Positions 1 through 8,204 of a stretch of 64,000 nt of DNA are shown piece after piece. Below the pieces are notes generated by a model. The model was not told the origin of the DNA. It saw only the letters and a program-made list of their open reading frames with translations, and searched no databases. Location: contig NZ_BDBZ01000040.1 in assembly GCF_001613245.1 (NCBI RefSeq), forward strand, positions 40,853 to 104,852, given 5' to 3'. The stretch's first letter is position 1. Each line of letters begins with the position of its first letter. Origin of the DNA: Nocardia speluncae NBRC 108251 (GTDB lineage: Bacteria; Actinomycetota; Actinomycetes; Mycobacteriales; Mycobacteriaceae). A program made the position numbers and the translations under genes.

Positions 1-1
1 C

Positions 2-1930
2 GAACTCCGTGGGCGTTTGCGCGACCTGGGCTTGGGTGCGGCGGCGAATACGGTCCAGGCTCGGACTTTTCACGCGGCGGCGCTGCGTCAGCTGCGCTAT
101 TTCTGGCCGCAGGTGGTGGGTGAGGTCCCGTGGCGCCTGCTCGACCGCAAGTTCCCGGTGGTCGCCCAGGCCGCGAACCGGGTGGGAGTCGCGTCGGGCA
201 CCGACAGCGTGAAGGATTTGCTGAGCGAGATCGAATGGGCGAAATCCGCACTGGTGGCACCCGAGGACTACGCGGCCGCGGCCGCAGCCCGGCAGCGTGA
301 TATCCCCTTCCCGGCGGCGCGTATCGGCGAGGTGTACGCGGCCTACGAAACGCTGAAGACCACACCGGAAGGCATGCTGCTCGATTTCGACGATCTGCTG
401 CTGCACACCGCCGCGGCGCTCGAGGGCTATCCGGCGGTCGCCGACGTGTTCCGGGAACGCTACCGCTGCTTCGTCGTCGACGAATACCAGGATGTCACTC
501 CCCTTCAGCAGCGCGTACTGGATGCCTGGCTCGGCGACCGGGACGACCTCACCGTGGTCGGCGACGCCAACCAGACCATCTATTCATTCACCGGCGCCCG
601 CCCCACATACCTGCTGGATTTCTCCCGCCGCTACCCGGACGCGACGGTCGTGCGGCTGGAACGTGACTACCGCTCCACACCACAGGTGGTCGATCTGGCC
701 AACCGGGTGATCGGGATGGCGAAGGGCCGGATAGCCGGAACCCGGCTGCAACTGATCGGCCAGCGCGACGACGGGCCGGAGCCCGCATTCGCCGAATACC
801 CCGACCTGCGCGAAGAGGCCGCCGCGGTGGCACACCGCATCACCGATCTGCTGGCCGGCGGTACCCCCGCCGCGGAGATCGCCGTGCTGTACCGGATCAA
901 CGCCCAATCCGAGGCCTACGAACAGGCACTGACCGAACAGAGCATCGCCTATCAGGTTCGCGGCGGCGAGGGCTTCTTCCAGCGGCCGGAGGTCCGCCAA
1001 GCGGTCGAGGAACTACGCAGAACCGCGGTCCGCGACGATCTGCCCGCCGCATCACGTACCGGTGAGAATCTGGTCACCCTGGTCCGGGCGACGCTGGCCC
1101 CGATCGGACTCACCGCCGCGGCGCCGGCCGGGGCGCAGGCCCGGCAACGCTGGGAGTCGCTGATCGCGCTGGTGCGCCTCACCGAAGAGCTCACCGAACA
1201 GCATCCCGAACTGGATCCGGCCGGACTGCTACGCGAACTCGCCGCGCGCGCCGAGGCACGCCACCCACCGACTGTGCAGGGCGTGACCCTCGCTTCCCTG
1301 CACGCGGCCAAGGGGCTGGAATGGGACGCGGTATTCCTCGTCGGCCTGACCGACGGGACACTGCCGATCAGTTATGTCCTCAACGGCGACGGTTCGGTCG
1401 CCGACCCTGCCGCGCTCGAGGAAGAGCGTCGACTCCTCTACGTCGGGGTCACCCGGGCGCGGAGCCATCTGCGCTTGTCCTGGGCACTATCGCGGGGTGA
1501 CGGGGATCGCCGCAGTCGCCGGCGCTCCCGGTTTCTCACCGGCCTGATCCCCGAGGAATCACCGGCGTCCCGCGTCGCTACACCGGCGCGGCCGGGAACA
1601 GAAGCGGCCCGTCCGGTCTGCCGGGTCTGCGGACGAGTGCTGATCGATTCGGAGACCGTGTTGCTGCGCCGATGCAAAGGGTGTGTGGGCGAACCGGATC
1701 TGGAACTGTTAGGGGCACTGCAGGATTGGCGCCGGGAGAAGGCGGCGGAACTCGCGGTGGACCCGCGCGGGATCCTCGGGGTGAACACGCTCACCGCAAT
1801 TGCCGAACAGCTCCCCGAGGACGAGGCGGGGCTGGCAGCGCTCGGGGTCGGCGCGGCGAAGGTGCGCCGGTACGGCGCCGAGGTTCTGGCGATCATCAGG
1901 TCCCGGCGGCGTTCTCTCTCGCAGCCGTAG
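2..1930 (+). CDS. uvrD2: ATP-dependent DNA helicase UvrD2, 5' truncated by window edge
   Basis: Superfamily 1 DNA helicase that unwinds DNA using ATP in repair. The frame is already open at base 2, so the N-terminal Walker A region lies off the left edge and 642 residues are seen. Visible in order: helicase motif II VVDEYQD (about residue 158 of the fragment), motif III VVGDANQTIYSFTGA, motif IV LERDYRSTPQVV, motif V LASLHAAKGLEWD and motif VI RRLLYVGVTRAR. A four-cysteine cluster (CRVCG and CKGC, about residues 539-561) leads into a C-terminal HRDC domain. Helicase plus tetracysteine plus HRDC is the UvrD2 pattern, and the whiB7 neighbour agrees with M. tuberculosis. A TTG at 17 is not a believable start because homologous sequence continues upstream. 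Confidence 0.93.
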   Translation, partial: ELRGRLRDLGLGAAANTVQARTFHAAALRQLRYFWPQVVGEVPWRLLDRKFPVVAQAANRVGVASGTDSVKDLLSEIEWAKSALVAPEDYAAAAAARQRDIPFPAARIGEVYAAYETLKTTPEGMLLDFDDLLLHTAAALEGYPAVADVFRERYRCFVVDEYQDVTPLQQRVLDAWLGDRDDLTVVGDANQTIYSFTGARPTYLLDFSRRYPDATVVRLERDYRSTPQVVDLANRVIGMAKGRIAGTRLQLIGQRDDGPEPAFAEYPDLREEAAAVAHRITDLLAGGTPAAEIAVLYRINAQSEAYEQALTEQSIAYQVRGGEGFFQRPEVRQAVEELRRTAVRDDLPAASRTGENLVTLVRATLAPIGLTAAAPAGAQARQRWESLIALVRLTEELTEQHPELDPAGLLRELAARAEARHPPTVQGVTLASLHAAKGLEWDAVFLVGLTDGTLPISYVLNGDGSVADPAALEEERRLLYVGVTRARSHLRLSWALSRGDGDRRSRRRSRFLTGLIPEESPASRVATPARPGTEAARPVCRVCGRVLIDSETVLLRRCKGCVGEPDLELLGALQDWRREKAAELAVDPRGILGVNTLTAIAEQLPEDEAGLAALGVGAAKVRRYGAEVLAIIRSRRRSLSQP

Positions 1931-1956
1931 CGCGGTCGAGCACAAAACCGCAGGTA

Positions 1957-1995
1957 GAAAATAGGTTGTCGAGTCCGGTGAGATTGCCTTAAGGT
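1957..1995 (+). promoter_or_regulatory. WhiB7-type promoter of whiB7
   Basis: An AT-rich tract (GAAAATA, 1957-1963) stands two bases before a -35 hexamer TTGTCG (1966-1971). An 18-base spacer follows, then a -10 TAAGGT (1990-1995). WhiB7 binds AT-rich DNA just upstream of the -35 through its AT-hook while attached to the principal sigma factor, so this looks like an autoregulated promoter. It would give a leader of about 550 bases before the whiB7 start. Confidence 0.7.
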
Positions 1996-2073
1996 GGGAA
2001 TCGCGCTCGGGAGGGTACATCCACGCGCATCATCGGAATTTTCGGATCACGAGTACAGGAGGGAGGCAGAAGG

Positions 2074-2418
2074 ATGAACAGCATGTCGAATTACGGAATC
2101 GCCACCGTAATCCCGAATACGCGGTTGTCAGCTGCTTCCCGGGGGGTCCTCGCTCTGCAGGGGACCGGTCCGTCCTGCATCGATCGTTTCGGTGCGCAGC
2201 CGCGCCTGCGCTATTCGCATGAGCCGAACTTCGTCGAACAGCAGGACCGGTCCGTCGCGATCTGGCACCCGGCAGCTGCATTCGCAGCCGCCGGCTCGCT
2301 CGCTATCGATCTCACCGCAGCAGCACCCGCAGTGGCCGATAAGGGAGCAGAAAGCCTCCGCAAAGGACATCACGCGACCGTGAACAGGCGGCCCCACCGC
2401 CGACCAGGTCCGGGGTAA
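2074..2418 (+). CDS. whiB7 leader reading frame (uORF), 114 residues
   Basis: Open frame inside the whiB7 leader. The ATG at 2074 follows a strong ribosome binding site, AGGAGGGAGG at 2057-2066, seven bases upstream. The product (MNSMSNYGIATVIPN...) resembles no family I recognise, is arginine-rich near its end and has no signal peptide or domain. Its TAA stop (2416-2418) sits in the loop of a small hairpin directly before the whiB7 attenuator. Regulatory upstream frames ahead of whiB7 are known in actinomycetes: slowed ribosomes change the leader fold and permit read-through. I infer that translation, not the peptide, matters. The length is unusual for such a uORF and a shorter one could be the real regulator. 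Confidence 0.55.
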   Translation: MNSMSNYGIATVIPNTRLSAASRGVLALQGTGPSCIDRFGAQPRLRYSHEPNFVEQQDRSVAIWHPAAAFAAAGSLAIDLTAAAPAVADKGAESLRKGHHATVNRRPHRRPGPG

Positions 2419-2472
2419 CACCCCGAATCTCCTGGCCACGGGTCGCATATGCGAAACCGTGGCCATTTTTTT
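2411..2472 (+). terminator. Intrinsic terminator/attenuator in the whiB7 leader
   Basis: A small hairpin CGGGG/CCCCG (2411-2425) holds the uORF stop codon in its loop. It is followed by a terminator: GGCCACGG (2434-2441) pairs with CCGTGGCC (2457-2464), and seven Ts run from 2466 to 2472. The loop contains a second palindrome, TCGCATATGCGA. The position between the promoter and whiB7 (start 2549) makes this an attenuator rather than an end-of-gene terminator. Confidence 0.8.
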
Positions 2473-2548
2473 GGCCTTCAGCTCACAAGGCAGCGGTTTC
2501 GCAGCACCGAACACCGAATCGCTGCACAACAAGCTGAAGGAGAACGAC

Positions 2549-2872
2549 GTGGTCACCACCACCCAGAGTTGGCCGCAGGCCGCTACTGATGTGGCGTGTC
2601 GCACCCTGGCAACCGATCCCGAAACTCAGCCGCTGAGCACTCTGCCCTGCCGGGCGGGTGATCCGGATCTGTGGTTCGCCGAGAGCCCCGTCCAGTTGGA
2701 GCAGGCCAAGACGCTGTGCGCGTCCTGCCCGATCCGTAAGGGCTGCCTGAACGCTGCCATCGATCGGCGCGAGCCGTGGGGTGTCTGGGGCGGCGAGATC
2801 TTCGATCAGGGGGTCGTCATCGCCCGCAAGCGCCCGCGGGGCCGGCCGCGTAAGGTCGCCAGCTGTGTCTGA
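2549..2872 (+). CDS. whiB7: Redox-responsive transcription factor WhiB7
   Basis: Iron-sulfur cluster regulator that activates intrinsic antibiotic-resistance genes in actinomycetes, working with the principal sigma factor. The 107-residue product has the four cluster cysteines C34, C57, C60 and C66, the GVWGG turn (residues 78-82), and a C-terminal AT-hook RGRPRK (97-102) that distinguishes WhiB7 from other Wbl proteins. The GTG start at 2549 is chosen because AAGGAG (2537-2542) lies six bases upstream. An earlier in-frame start at 2459 falls inside the attenuator stem and would break the leader arrangement. The gene follows uvrD2, as in mycobacteria. Regulation is by the promoter at 1957-1995, the leader frame and the attenuator. 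Confidence 0.95.
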   Translation: MVTTTQSWPQAATDVACRTLATDPETQPLSTLPCRAGDPDLWFAESPVQLEQAKTLCASCPIRKGCLNAAIDRREPWGVWGGEIFDQGVVIARKRPRGRPRKVASCV

Positions 2873-2916
2873 CCGCGGCGGCGGTCATCCGCCCGCGGAT
2901 TCGCGCCGACACAAGA

Positions 2917-2954
2917 AACGAGCCGCTCATCGCTTCGCCGATGAGCGGCTCGTT
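2917..2954. terminator. Bidirectional terminator hairpin between whiB7 and the UbiB-type kinase
   Basis: A perfect 16-base stem (2917-2932 with 2939-2954, core GAGCCGCTCAT) with a six-base loop CTTCGC lies between two converging genes. The A/T pairs at the stem base suit termination on either strand. Confidence 0.8.
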
Positions 2955-3013
2955 CGCTTTCAGGGGTGAAGTTTTCCGAAGGTGTGCTGATCGGCGTTGG
3001 GCCACAAGAGATT

Positions 3014-4357
3014 TCAGGCGGTGTCGCGTTCCTGGCGGAACCCCGGAAGCCAGCGGGAGGCCAGCTGCATGAAGGGCACCTCGGCATCGAGCTGGGCACA
3101 GATGCCGATCGAACCGCCCAGCACGCGGAAGATCATCACATATTCACCGGGCAGCATCATGGCTCGCGCGGTTTTCATCTCCGGCGAGGAGTAATCGGTG
3201 GCCTTACCCGCCACCCGCTGCATCCAGCGGCGGGTGAAATGGAACGATTCGGAGCGGATCGGGTCGGTGAACGGGCGCAGATAGTCCTCGATCTCCTGCT
3301 CGGTGAGGGTTTTACCGGGCAGCACCCAGCCGTTGGCGTGCAGTAGTTCGGTGAGCTCCCCGTATTCCTCGGCCACTGCCAGCGCGAGTATCCGTCCCAG
3401 GAGCTCGGGGAAACCACCCGGCATCGGGGCGCAGGCGCCGTAGTCGATCACCGCGAGCTTACCCTCGGGAGTGATCATGAAATTGCCCGGATGCGGGTCC
3501 GCGTGCAGCAGTCCGACGATTTCGGGCGAGGAGAAGTGGAAGCGCCCCATCAAACCGGCGACCCGGTTACGCAGGACGCGGGTGCCCTCGGGATCCGCGG
3601 CGCCTGCGGCGATGATGGCGGAAACCGATGTACCGTCGAGCCATTCGCTGACAATGACTTTCGGCGCGCTGGCGACCACCTTCGGCACCACGAATTCCGG
3701 GTGCCCGTCGTATGCCTTGCTGAAGGCGCGCTGATTCGCGGCCTCGTTCCGGTAGTCCAACTCTTCTTCGGTACGTTCGTTGATCTCGGCCAGCAGCGGT
3801 TTCACATCGGCACCGGGGATGACCTTCGCGAACAGGCCCGTCATCCGGTTCAGCGTCCGCAGATCCGCACGCAACGCCTCGTCCGCGCCGGGGTACTGGA
3901 CCTTCACCGCGACCTGGCGGCCGTCCGACCACACCGCCTTGTGCACCTGACCGATACTGGCCGAGGCGGCCGGGGTGTCGTCGAACGATTCGAAACGTTT
4001 TCGCCAGTCGGTGCCCAGCTGCTGATCGAGAACTCGATGCACTGTGGCCGCGGGCATCGGCGGGGCCGCAGCCTGTAGTTTGGTGAGGGCCTCGCGGTAG
4101 TGCTCGCCGAATTCTTCGGGAACCGCGGCCTCCATCACACTCAGCGCCTGACCGAACTTCATCGCGCCGCCCTTGAGCTCACCGAGCACGGAGAACAGCT
4201 GCTCGGCCGCCTTCTGATTCATCTCGGTGTTGATCTCTTCGCGATCGCCCCCCGCGAGCTTGCGCCCGAAACCGACCGCGGCACGACCCGCCACACCGAG
4301 CGGAATCTTGGCTAACTTCGCATTGCGGGACATAGGCCGGCGCACGATCTCAGACAC
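3014..4357 (-). CDS. ABC1/UbiB family atypical protein kinase (AarF-like)
   Basis: Atypical kinase-like protein of the ABC1/UbiB/AarF family, 447 residues, resembling mycobacterial Rv3197. Visible: the KxGQ-type motif LKGGAMKFGQALS, an alanine-rich nucleotide loop ASASIGQVH, the invariant lysine in VAVKVQYPG, the catalytic-loop motif HADPHPGNF, and the metal-binding VIDYG. Members act in quinone/lipid metabolism or bind small molecules; the substrate here is unknown. I chose GTG 4357 because the protein then starts SEIVRR..., close to the family start. The frame stays open to 4498, adding a hydrophobic stretch that overlaps the upstream gene; ATG 4333 is another option. Its position beside whiB7 is conserved, which suggests a link to antibiotic stress. 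Confidence 0.88.
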   Translation of the reverse strand: MSEIVRRPMSRNAKLAKIPLGVAGRAAVGFGRKLAGGDREEINTEMNQKAAEQLFSVLGELKGGAMKFGQALSVMEAAVPEEFGEHYREALTKLQAAAPPMPAATVHRVLDQQLGTDWRKRFESFDDTPAASASIGQVHKAVWSDGRQVAVKVQYPGADEALRADLRTLNRMTGLFAKVIPGADVKPLLAEINERTEEELDYRNEAANQRAFSKAYDGHPEFVVPKVVASAPKVIVSEWLDGTSVSAIIAAGAADPEGTRVLRNRVAGLMGRFHFSSPEIVGLLHADPHPGNFMITPEGKLAVIDYGACAPMPGGFPELLGRILALAVAEEYGELTELLHANGWVLPGKTLTEQEIEDYLRPFTDPIRSESFHFTRRWMQRVAGKATDYSSPEMKTARAMMLPGEYVMIFRVLGGSIGICAQLDAEVPFMQLASRWLPGFRQERDTA

Positions 4358-4440
4358 TCCACCATCATGGCCGACAGACCGGCGGATCTGCCACGGAAAA
4401 CCGAAGAGAATTACCACAGCTACCACAAGTGTGAGTGTCA

Positions 4441-5304
4441 TCACAGAACACCGGGGTTTTGCGATGCCAGGCAACCACACCGCTCGTGCGGGGTCCACGA
4501 ACGGCGGCGCAGCTGCCGGGTGCCGAGGTCGAACTCCAACGTGCGGTTCAGCGTCTCCGGTGGCGAAACCGGGTCACAGGCGAGAATCGTCTCGAGTTCG
4601 CCGAGTGCCAGGGCGGCCACAGCGGCGATACCGGCAGGACTCGCATGCCCCGTCCGGCCGAGCAGCTGAGCGGCCAATCGCGGCCAATCGGCATCGCGAT
4701 CGACTCTGGCGAAATCGGCGCAGCGCAGGCAGCTGGTGAATCCAGGCAGAACCAGCGGGCCGACGAGTCCTTTACCATCGCGCAGCCGGACCACCAGATG
4801 CGCGATCCGAGCCCTGAACAGCTCCCGGACCAGGCACGGATCGGGAATCAACGCATCGGCAAGCACGACCAGGTCCGCCGGAGCGACCGGGCCGGGCTGC
4901 CGGCCGCTCCGGTCGCGGGAGCGGGACGGCCGGATACCGAGCGCACACAGCCCGGAACTGATCGCGTCGGCGAGCGGGCCTGTCCCGTGGACACGGATGG
5001 TTCGGACACAACCTGCGGGACAGGAGGGATGTATCACCAGGCCCGCCGCATCGATCACCTCGAACAACCCGGTCGCACGCCCGGGATCGAGACCGAGCGA
5101 ACGTGCCCGCCAGACGATCGCCGGCCGGCTGTTCAGCCCGTCGAGTAGGCGGAGAAATCCGAGGACCTGCTGGGTATCCAGGCCCGGGGCTTCGCACAGT
5201 ACAGCGGTCTCGGGATCCCAGCCCAGTTGGACCTGGCCGGTCGAGCGCACCAGGATCGGTATCCGAGGATGCAGGAGAGGCCCGCGCGGCCGAAGCGTCG
5301 TCAT
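4441..5304 (-). CDS. E1-like/TOMM cyclodehydratase-like protein, orphan
   Basis: 287-residue protein resembling mycobacterial Rv3196 and proteins labelled TOMM precursor leader peptide-binding or cyclodehydratase. That family comprises E1-like proteins that present peptides to YcaO enzymes in azole peptide synthesis. The C-terminal half has SCLRC followed by ADFARVDRDADWP, and near the end HERCGC, giving a likely Cys4 zinc site. No YcaO partner and no precursor peptide is in the window, so it may have a different job. ATG 5304 is chosen because the longer frame (to 5460) would run through the 5353-5385 palindrome. It lies 83 bases before the UbiB-type kinase and 225 bases after the metalloprotease, all on the minus strand. 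Confidence 0.75.
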   Translation of the reverse strand: MTTLRPRGPLLHPRIPILVRSTGQVQLGWDPETAVLCEAPGLDTQQVLGFLRLLDGLNSRPAIVWRARSLGLDPGRATGLFEVIDAAGLVIHPSCPAGCVRTIRVHGTGPLADAISSGLCALGIRPSRSRDRSGRQPGPVAPADLVVLADALIPDPCLVRELFRARIAHLVVRLRDGKGLVGPLVLPGFTSCLRCADFARVDRDADWPRLAAQLLGRTGHASPAGIAAVAALALGELETILACDPVSPPETLNRTLEFDLGTRQLRRRSWTPHERCGCLASQNPGVL

Positions 5305-5352
5305 GCCCGAAGTATGCGACGGCCGTTGCGGCGCAACAGGTTCCCGAAAGGG

Positions 5353-5385
5353 AGTTATCCACAGGCAAATGGCCTGTGGATAACT
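5353..5385. repeat. Perfect inverted repeat carrying two DnaA-box-like sequences
   Basis: Arms AGTTATCCACAGGC (5353-5366) and its exact complement (5372-5385) are separated by five bases. Each arm contains TTATCCACA, the classical DnaA box, in opposite orientation. It sits in the 225-base gap upstream of the cyclodehydratase-like gene. It could be a DnaA binding site or a stable hairpin; it has no T tract. Confidence 0.7.
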
Positions 5386-5529
5386 ACGATCTTGCCAGCT
5401 GGCGAGCGGTTCGCGACACCACTCGAAGGTGCGTAGGAAATCGGTGCGAAACGAGCACACACCCGGGTCCGCCGCGGCATTTCACTGCGCTCCCGGGTCC
5501 CGAACGACAGCGACCGCCCGGCGACCGGA

Positions 5530-6975
5530 TCAGCCCTTGCCCTTACCGGATTCGGGATTCTCCGGGCCGGATTCTTCTCCACCTCGCTCGGCGGGCGGAT
5601 CCTGCGTCTCGTCTTTTTCGCTTCTACCGGCCTGTTCCCGCTCCGCGGCCTCGGTGGCGGCCAGCTGAGCCATCGGATCGTCGAATGCGCCGGCACCGCC
5701 GCCGATCACCGAATCGATGAAACCGGCGGGCGCATCGAGATCCGCGGCGTCGGGTAGCAGATCGGGATGAGCCCAGACACCGTCGCGGGCCGCGATACCG
5801 GCGTCGTCGGTCAAGCGCTGCCACAGCGTGGCGGCCTCCCGCAGCTTGCGGGGTCGCAGCTCGAGACCGACGAGGGTGGCGAAGGTTTGTTCGGCCGGAC
5901 CACCGGTGGCGCGGCGGCGCCGCAGTGTCTCGGCCAGTGCGCCCGCACCGGGCAGACGCTCACCTACCGCCGCGCCGACCACAACCTGCACCCAGCCCTC
6001 GATCAGGGCCAGCAAGGTCTCCAGCCGGTCCAGGGCCTGTTTCTGCTCGGGGGTCGTCTGCGGTTCGAAACTGCCCTGGGACAGGATCTCCTCGAGTTTG
6101 CTCGGATCGGTCAGTGCCGAGGGGTCGAGATCACGGGCCGCCTCTTCGAGTGCGGAGAAATCCATGGTGATCCCGCGTGCGTAGTCCTCGACGGCGCCTA
6201 GGAGCTGCTGGCGCAACCACGGGACGTGGACGAACAGGCGCTGATGGGCGACCTCGCGGGCGGCGAGGAACACCATGATCTCGCTCTCCGGCTGTTCGAG
6301 CCCCTCACTGAACTCCGAGATCGCGGTGGGCAGCAGCGCGGCGGTGCCGGCCGGGCCCAGCGGCAAACCGATATCGGTTCCGGTCAGTACTTCCTTGGCG
6401 AGCTGGCCGAGTGCCTGCCCGAGCTGCGAACCGAAGGCGAGCCCACCCATCTGGCCGAGCATCCCCATCATGGGCCCGGCCATCTCGCGGGCTTCCTCGG
6501 GCAGCCCGGCGGTCCACATACCGGAGATCTGCTGCGCTACCGGATCACAGAGCCGCTGCCAGGTGGGCAGCGTTTTTTCGATCCAGTCGTTGGCGGTCCA
6601 GGCCACGGCGCTCGTCGCACCGGCCGGGAAGGTCGTCGCATCGTCGAGCCACAGTTCGGCGAGGTGCGCGGCATCGGTGACGGCGGTGACCGTACCGCTC
6701 GATACCGGAGGAACGGTCTGACCGAGCTGCTGGCGGGCAAGCCGTTTGGCTACGTCGTAGTTCACCGGACCGGAGCCGCCACCACCGGCCACACCCTGTC
6801 CCATACCGCTGAGCATCTGTCCGAGCGAGGTGAGCATCTGGCCCAGGGCCGCCGGATCGAAACCTGCCGCACCGCCACCGAGGCCGAACGGGTCGTTACC
6901 GCCACCCGGCTTGTCACCGCGGCCGCGGTCGTCGTCATCGCCGCCCTGGGAGAACCCGAATCCGAAATCGCTCAT
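5530..6975 (-). CDS. Zinc-dependent metalloprotease-like protein, DUF2342 family
   Basis: 481-residue protein of the actinobacterial DUF2342/zincin-like family (mycobacterial Rv3195). The N-terminus is glycine- and aspartate-rich (QGGDDDDRGRGDKPGGG), then a helical core with the family signature AAREVAHQRLFVHVPWL, where histidine and glutamate would bind and activate zinc. The last 40 residues are acidic and look disordered. The substrate is unknown. There is no signal peptide, so it is probably cytoplasmic. ATG 6975 is in a TAATG overlap with a possible 32-residue frame upstream. It heads the group with the cyclodehydratase-like protein and the UbiB-type kinase. Confidence 0.85.
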   Translation of the reverse strand: MSDFGFGFSQGGDDDDRGRGDKPGGGNDPFGLGGGAAGFDPAALGQMLTSLGQMLSGMGQGVAGGGGSGPVNYDVAKRLARQQLGQTVPPVSSGTVTAVTDAAHLAELWLDDATTFPAGATSAVAWTANDWIEKTLPTWQRLCDPVAQQISGMWTAGLPEEAREMAGPMMGMLGQMGGLAFGSQLGQALGQLAKEVLTGTDIGLPLGPAGTAALLPTAISEFSEGLEQPESEIMVFLAAREVAHQRLFVHVPWLRQQLLGAVEDYARGITMDFSALEEAARDLDPSALTDPSKLEEILSQGSFEPQTTPEQKQALDRLETLLALIEGWVQVVVGAAVGERLPGAGALAETLRRRRATGGPAEQTFATLVGLELRPRKLREAATLWQRLTDDAGIAARDGVWAHPDLLPDAADLDAPAGFIDSVIGGGAGAFDDPMAQLAATEAAEREQAGRSEKDETQDPPAERGGEESGPENPESGKGKG

Positions 6976-7073
6976 TACGCCTCACCCGCCGGTACGACGT
7001 CCGGGTGGTGTCCGGGGAGCGCGCGCGCACCGAGCGAACCGGCCGGCGCTTCGTGAAGCTGCATGTTCTCCAT
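6975..7073 (-). CDS. Possible 32-residue small frame coupled to the DUF2342 gene
   Basis: A short frame (MENMQLHEAPAGSLG...VPAGEA) ends with TAA overlapping the ATG of the metalloprotease gene (TAATG), which allows translational coupling. A -10-like TACTAT lies directly before its ATG, so a leaderless transcript could start here. No family is recognised and there is no ribosome binding site. It may only be a leader. Confidence 0.3.
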   Translation of the reverse strand: MENMQLHEAPAGSLGARALPGHHPDVVPAGEA

Positions 7074-7210
7074 AGTAGGCGCGACGAACCGGCCGGTCCG
7101 CCACGACGGGGCGGCTTCGCGCTCGGTGAACACCCGCCCGGCCCGCAGACGTTCGCCGTGCGGCCGGGCGATGCCGTCGCTGTGCGGCCCCCGGTCCGCC
7201 GGGTGACCGC

Positions 7211-8164
7211 TTATTCCGCGGGCGAATCGGCACCGTCGGCGGCGACCCACGATTCCACGATGGTGCGGGCGATGGATACCGAGCCCGGCAGCAGCAGCTT
7301 CGGACCCGCGGCCGGAGCGGGGTCGATTCCAGCACCCGGCCGGGCCGGCCAGCCCCCGGACGCCAGTGCCGCGCGCACCTCGTCACGGGTGAACCAGCGG
7401 GCCTCGGCGATCTCACCGTCGGTGAAGACCAGCGGCTGCTCCGGATCGGCGAGCGCGGAGAAGCCGAGCATCAGCGACCGCGGGAACGGCCACGGCTGGC
7501 TGCCGAGATAGCGGATATCGCGGACCTCGAGCCCGACCTCCTCGCACATCTCCCGTTCGACGCAGCGTTCGAGCGATTCCCCGGCCTCGACAAACCCCGC
7601 CAGCAGCGAGAACATCGTCGCCGGCCAACTGTGCTGGCGAGCCAGCAGGACCCGGTCGCCGCCGTCGTGGATCAGGCAGATCACCGCCGGATCGGTGCGC
7701 GGGAAATCCTCCCGGCCGTCCTCGGTCACCCGGGACCACCCGGCCTTGGCGGGAATCATCGGACTACCGTCGGCGCCGTGGAAAGCCGCGCCGGCATGCC
7801 AGTTGATCAGGGCGAGCGCGGCGGAAAGCACTCCGGCGGTGAAATCGTCGATCCGGCTGTCGGCAAGCTGACGCAGGTCACGCAGTTCGCCGGCGAGTTC
7901 GCGATCACGGACAGCCCACAGGTGCACACCTTCGCGGACACCGAGAAACACCGCGTCCGGGCTCGGCCCGGCCGACAGTTCGGTGGCGGCTTCCCAGACC
8001 AGAGCCCCGGATTCATAGCGAACCGTACCGCGCCGCCCTATCCGTAACAGCCGGGCGGTGGCCCAGCCTTCCTCCAGCACCTGTGCGTCGCCGCGCAGAT
8101 GGTCGGCGCGGTCGAGCGCCGAACGGGACAACAGGGGGATCTGGTTGAGCTCGAATACCGCCAC
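7211..8164 (-). CDS. nudC: NAD(+)/NADH diphosphatase NudC, Nudix family
   Basis: Hydrolyses NAD(H) to NMN(H) and AMP, and NudC enzymes also remove NAD caps from RNA. The 317-residue protein has an N-terminal NUDIX-like domain and a C-terminal Nudix domain. The Nudix box runs from GFVEAGESLERCVEREM to CEEVGLEV, followed by the NudC-type SQPWPFPRSLM. The four-cysteine zinc ribbon of the E. coli enzyme is absent: the region reads FHGADGSPMIPAKAGW without cysteines. As I remember it, the M. tuberculosis protein lacks them too. The gene lies 40 bases after the potassium channel gene on the same strand. Confidence 0.93.
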   Translation of the reverse strand: MAVFELNQIPLLSRSALDRADHLRGDAQVLEEGWATARLLRIGRRGTVRYESGALVWEAATELSAGPSPDAVFLGVREGVHLWAVRDRELAGELRDLRQLADSRIDDFTAGVLSAALALINWHAGAAFHGADGSPMIPAKAGWSRVTEDGREDFPRTDPAVICLIHDGGDRVLLARQHSWPATMFSLLAGFVEAGESLERCVEREMCEEVGLEVRDIRYLGSQPWPFPRSLMLGFSALADPEQPLVFTDGEIAEARWFTRDEVRAALASGGWPARPGAGIDPAPAAGPKLLLPGSVSIARTIVESWVAADGADSPAE

Positions 8165-8204
8165 GTCCCGAGAGTATCGCGGCGCGAACCGCGGGATATC
8201 CGGG

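Noticed and set aside
2459..2548. Longer WhiB7 start at 2459
   Set aside because: That codon lies within the attenuator stem, has no ribosome site, and the known protein begins near 2549.
4358..4498. Longer N-terminus with a hydrophobic segment for the UbiB-type kinase
   Set aside because: It overlaps the upstream gene, and the family N-terminus fits GTG 4357; a membrane anchor is not expected here.
7211..8164. Loss of the NudC zinc ribbon as a novelty
   Set aside because: As I recall the M. tuberculosis sequence, it also lacks the cysteines, so it is a lineage trait.
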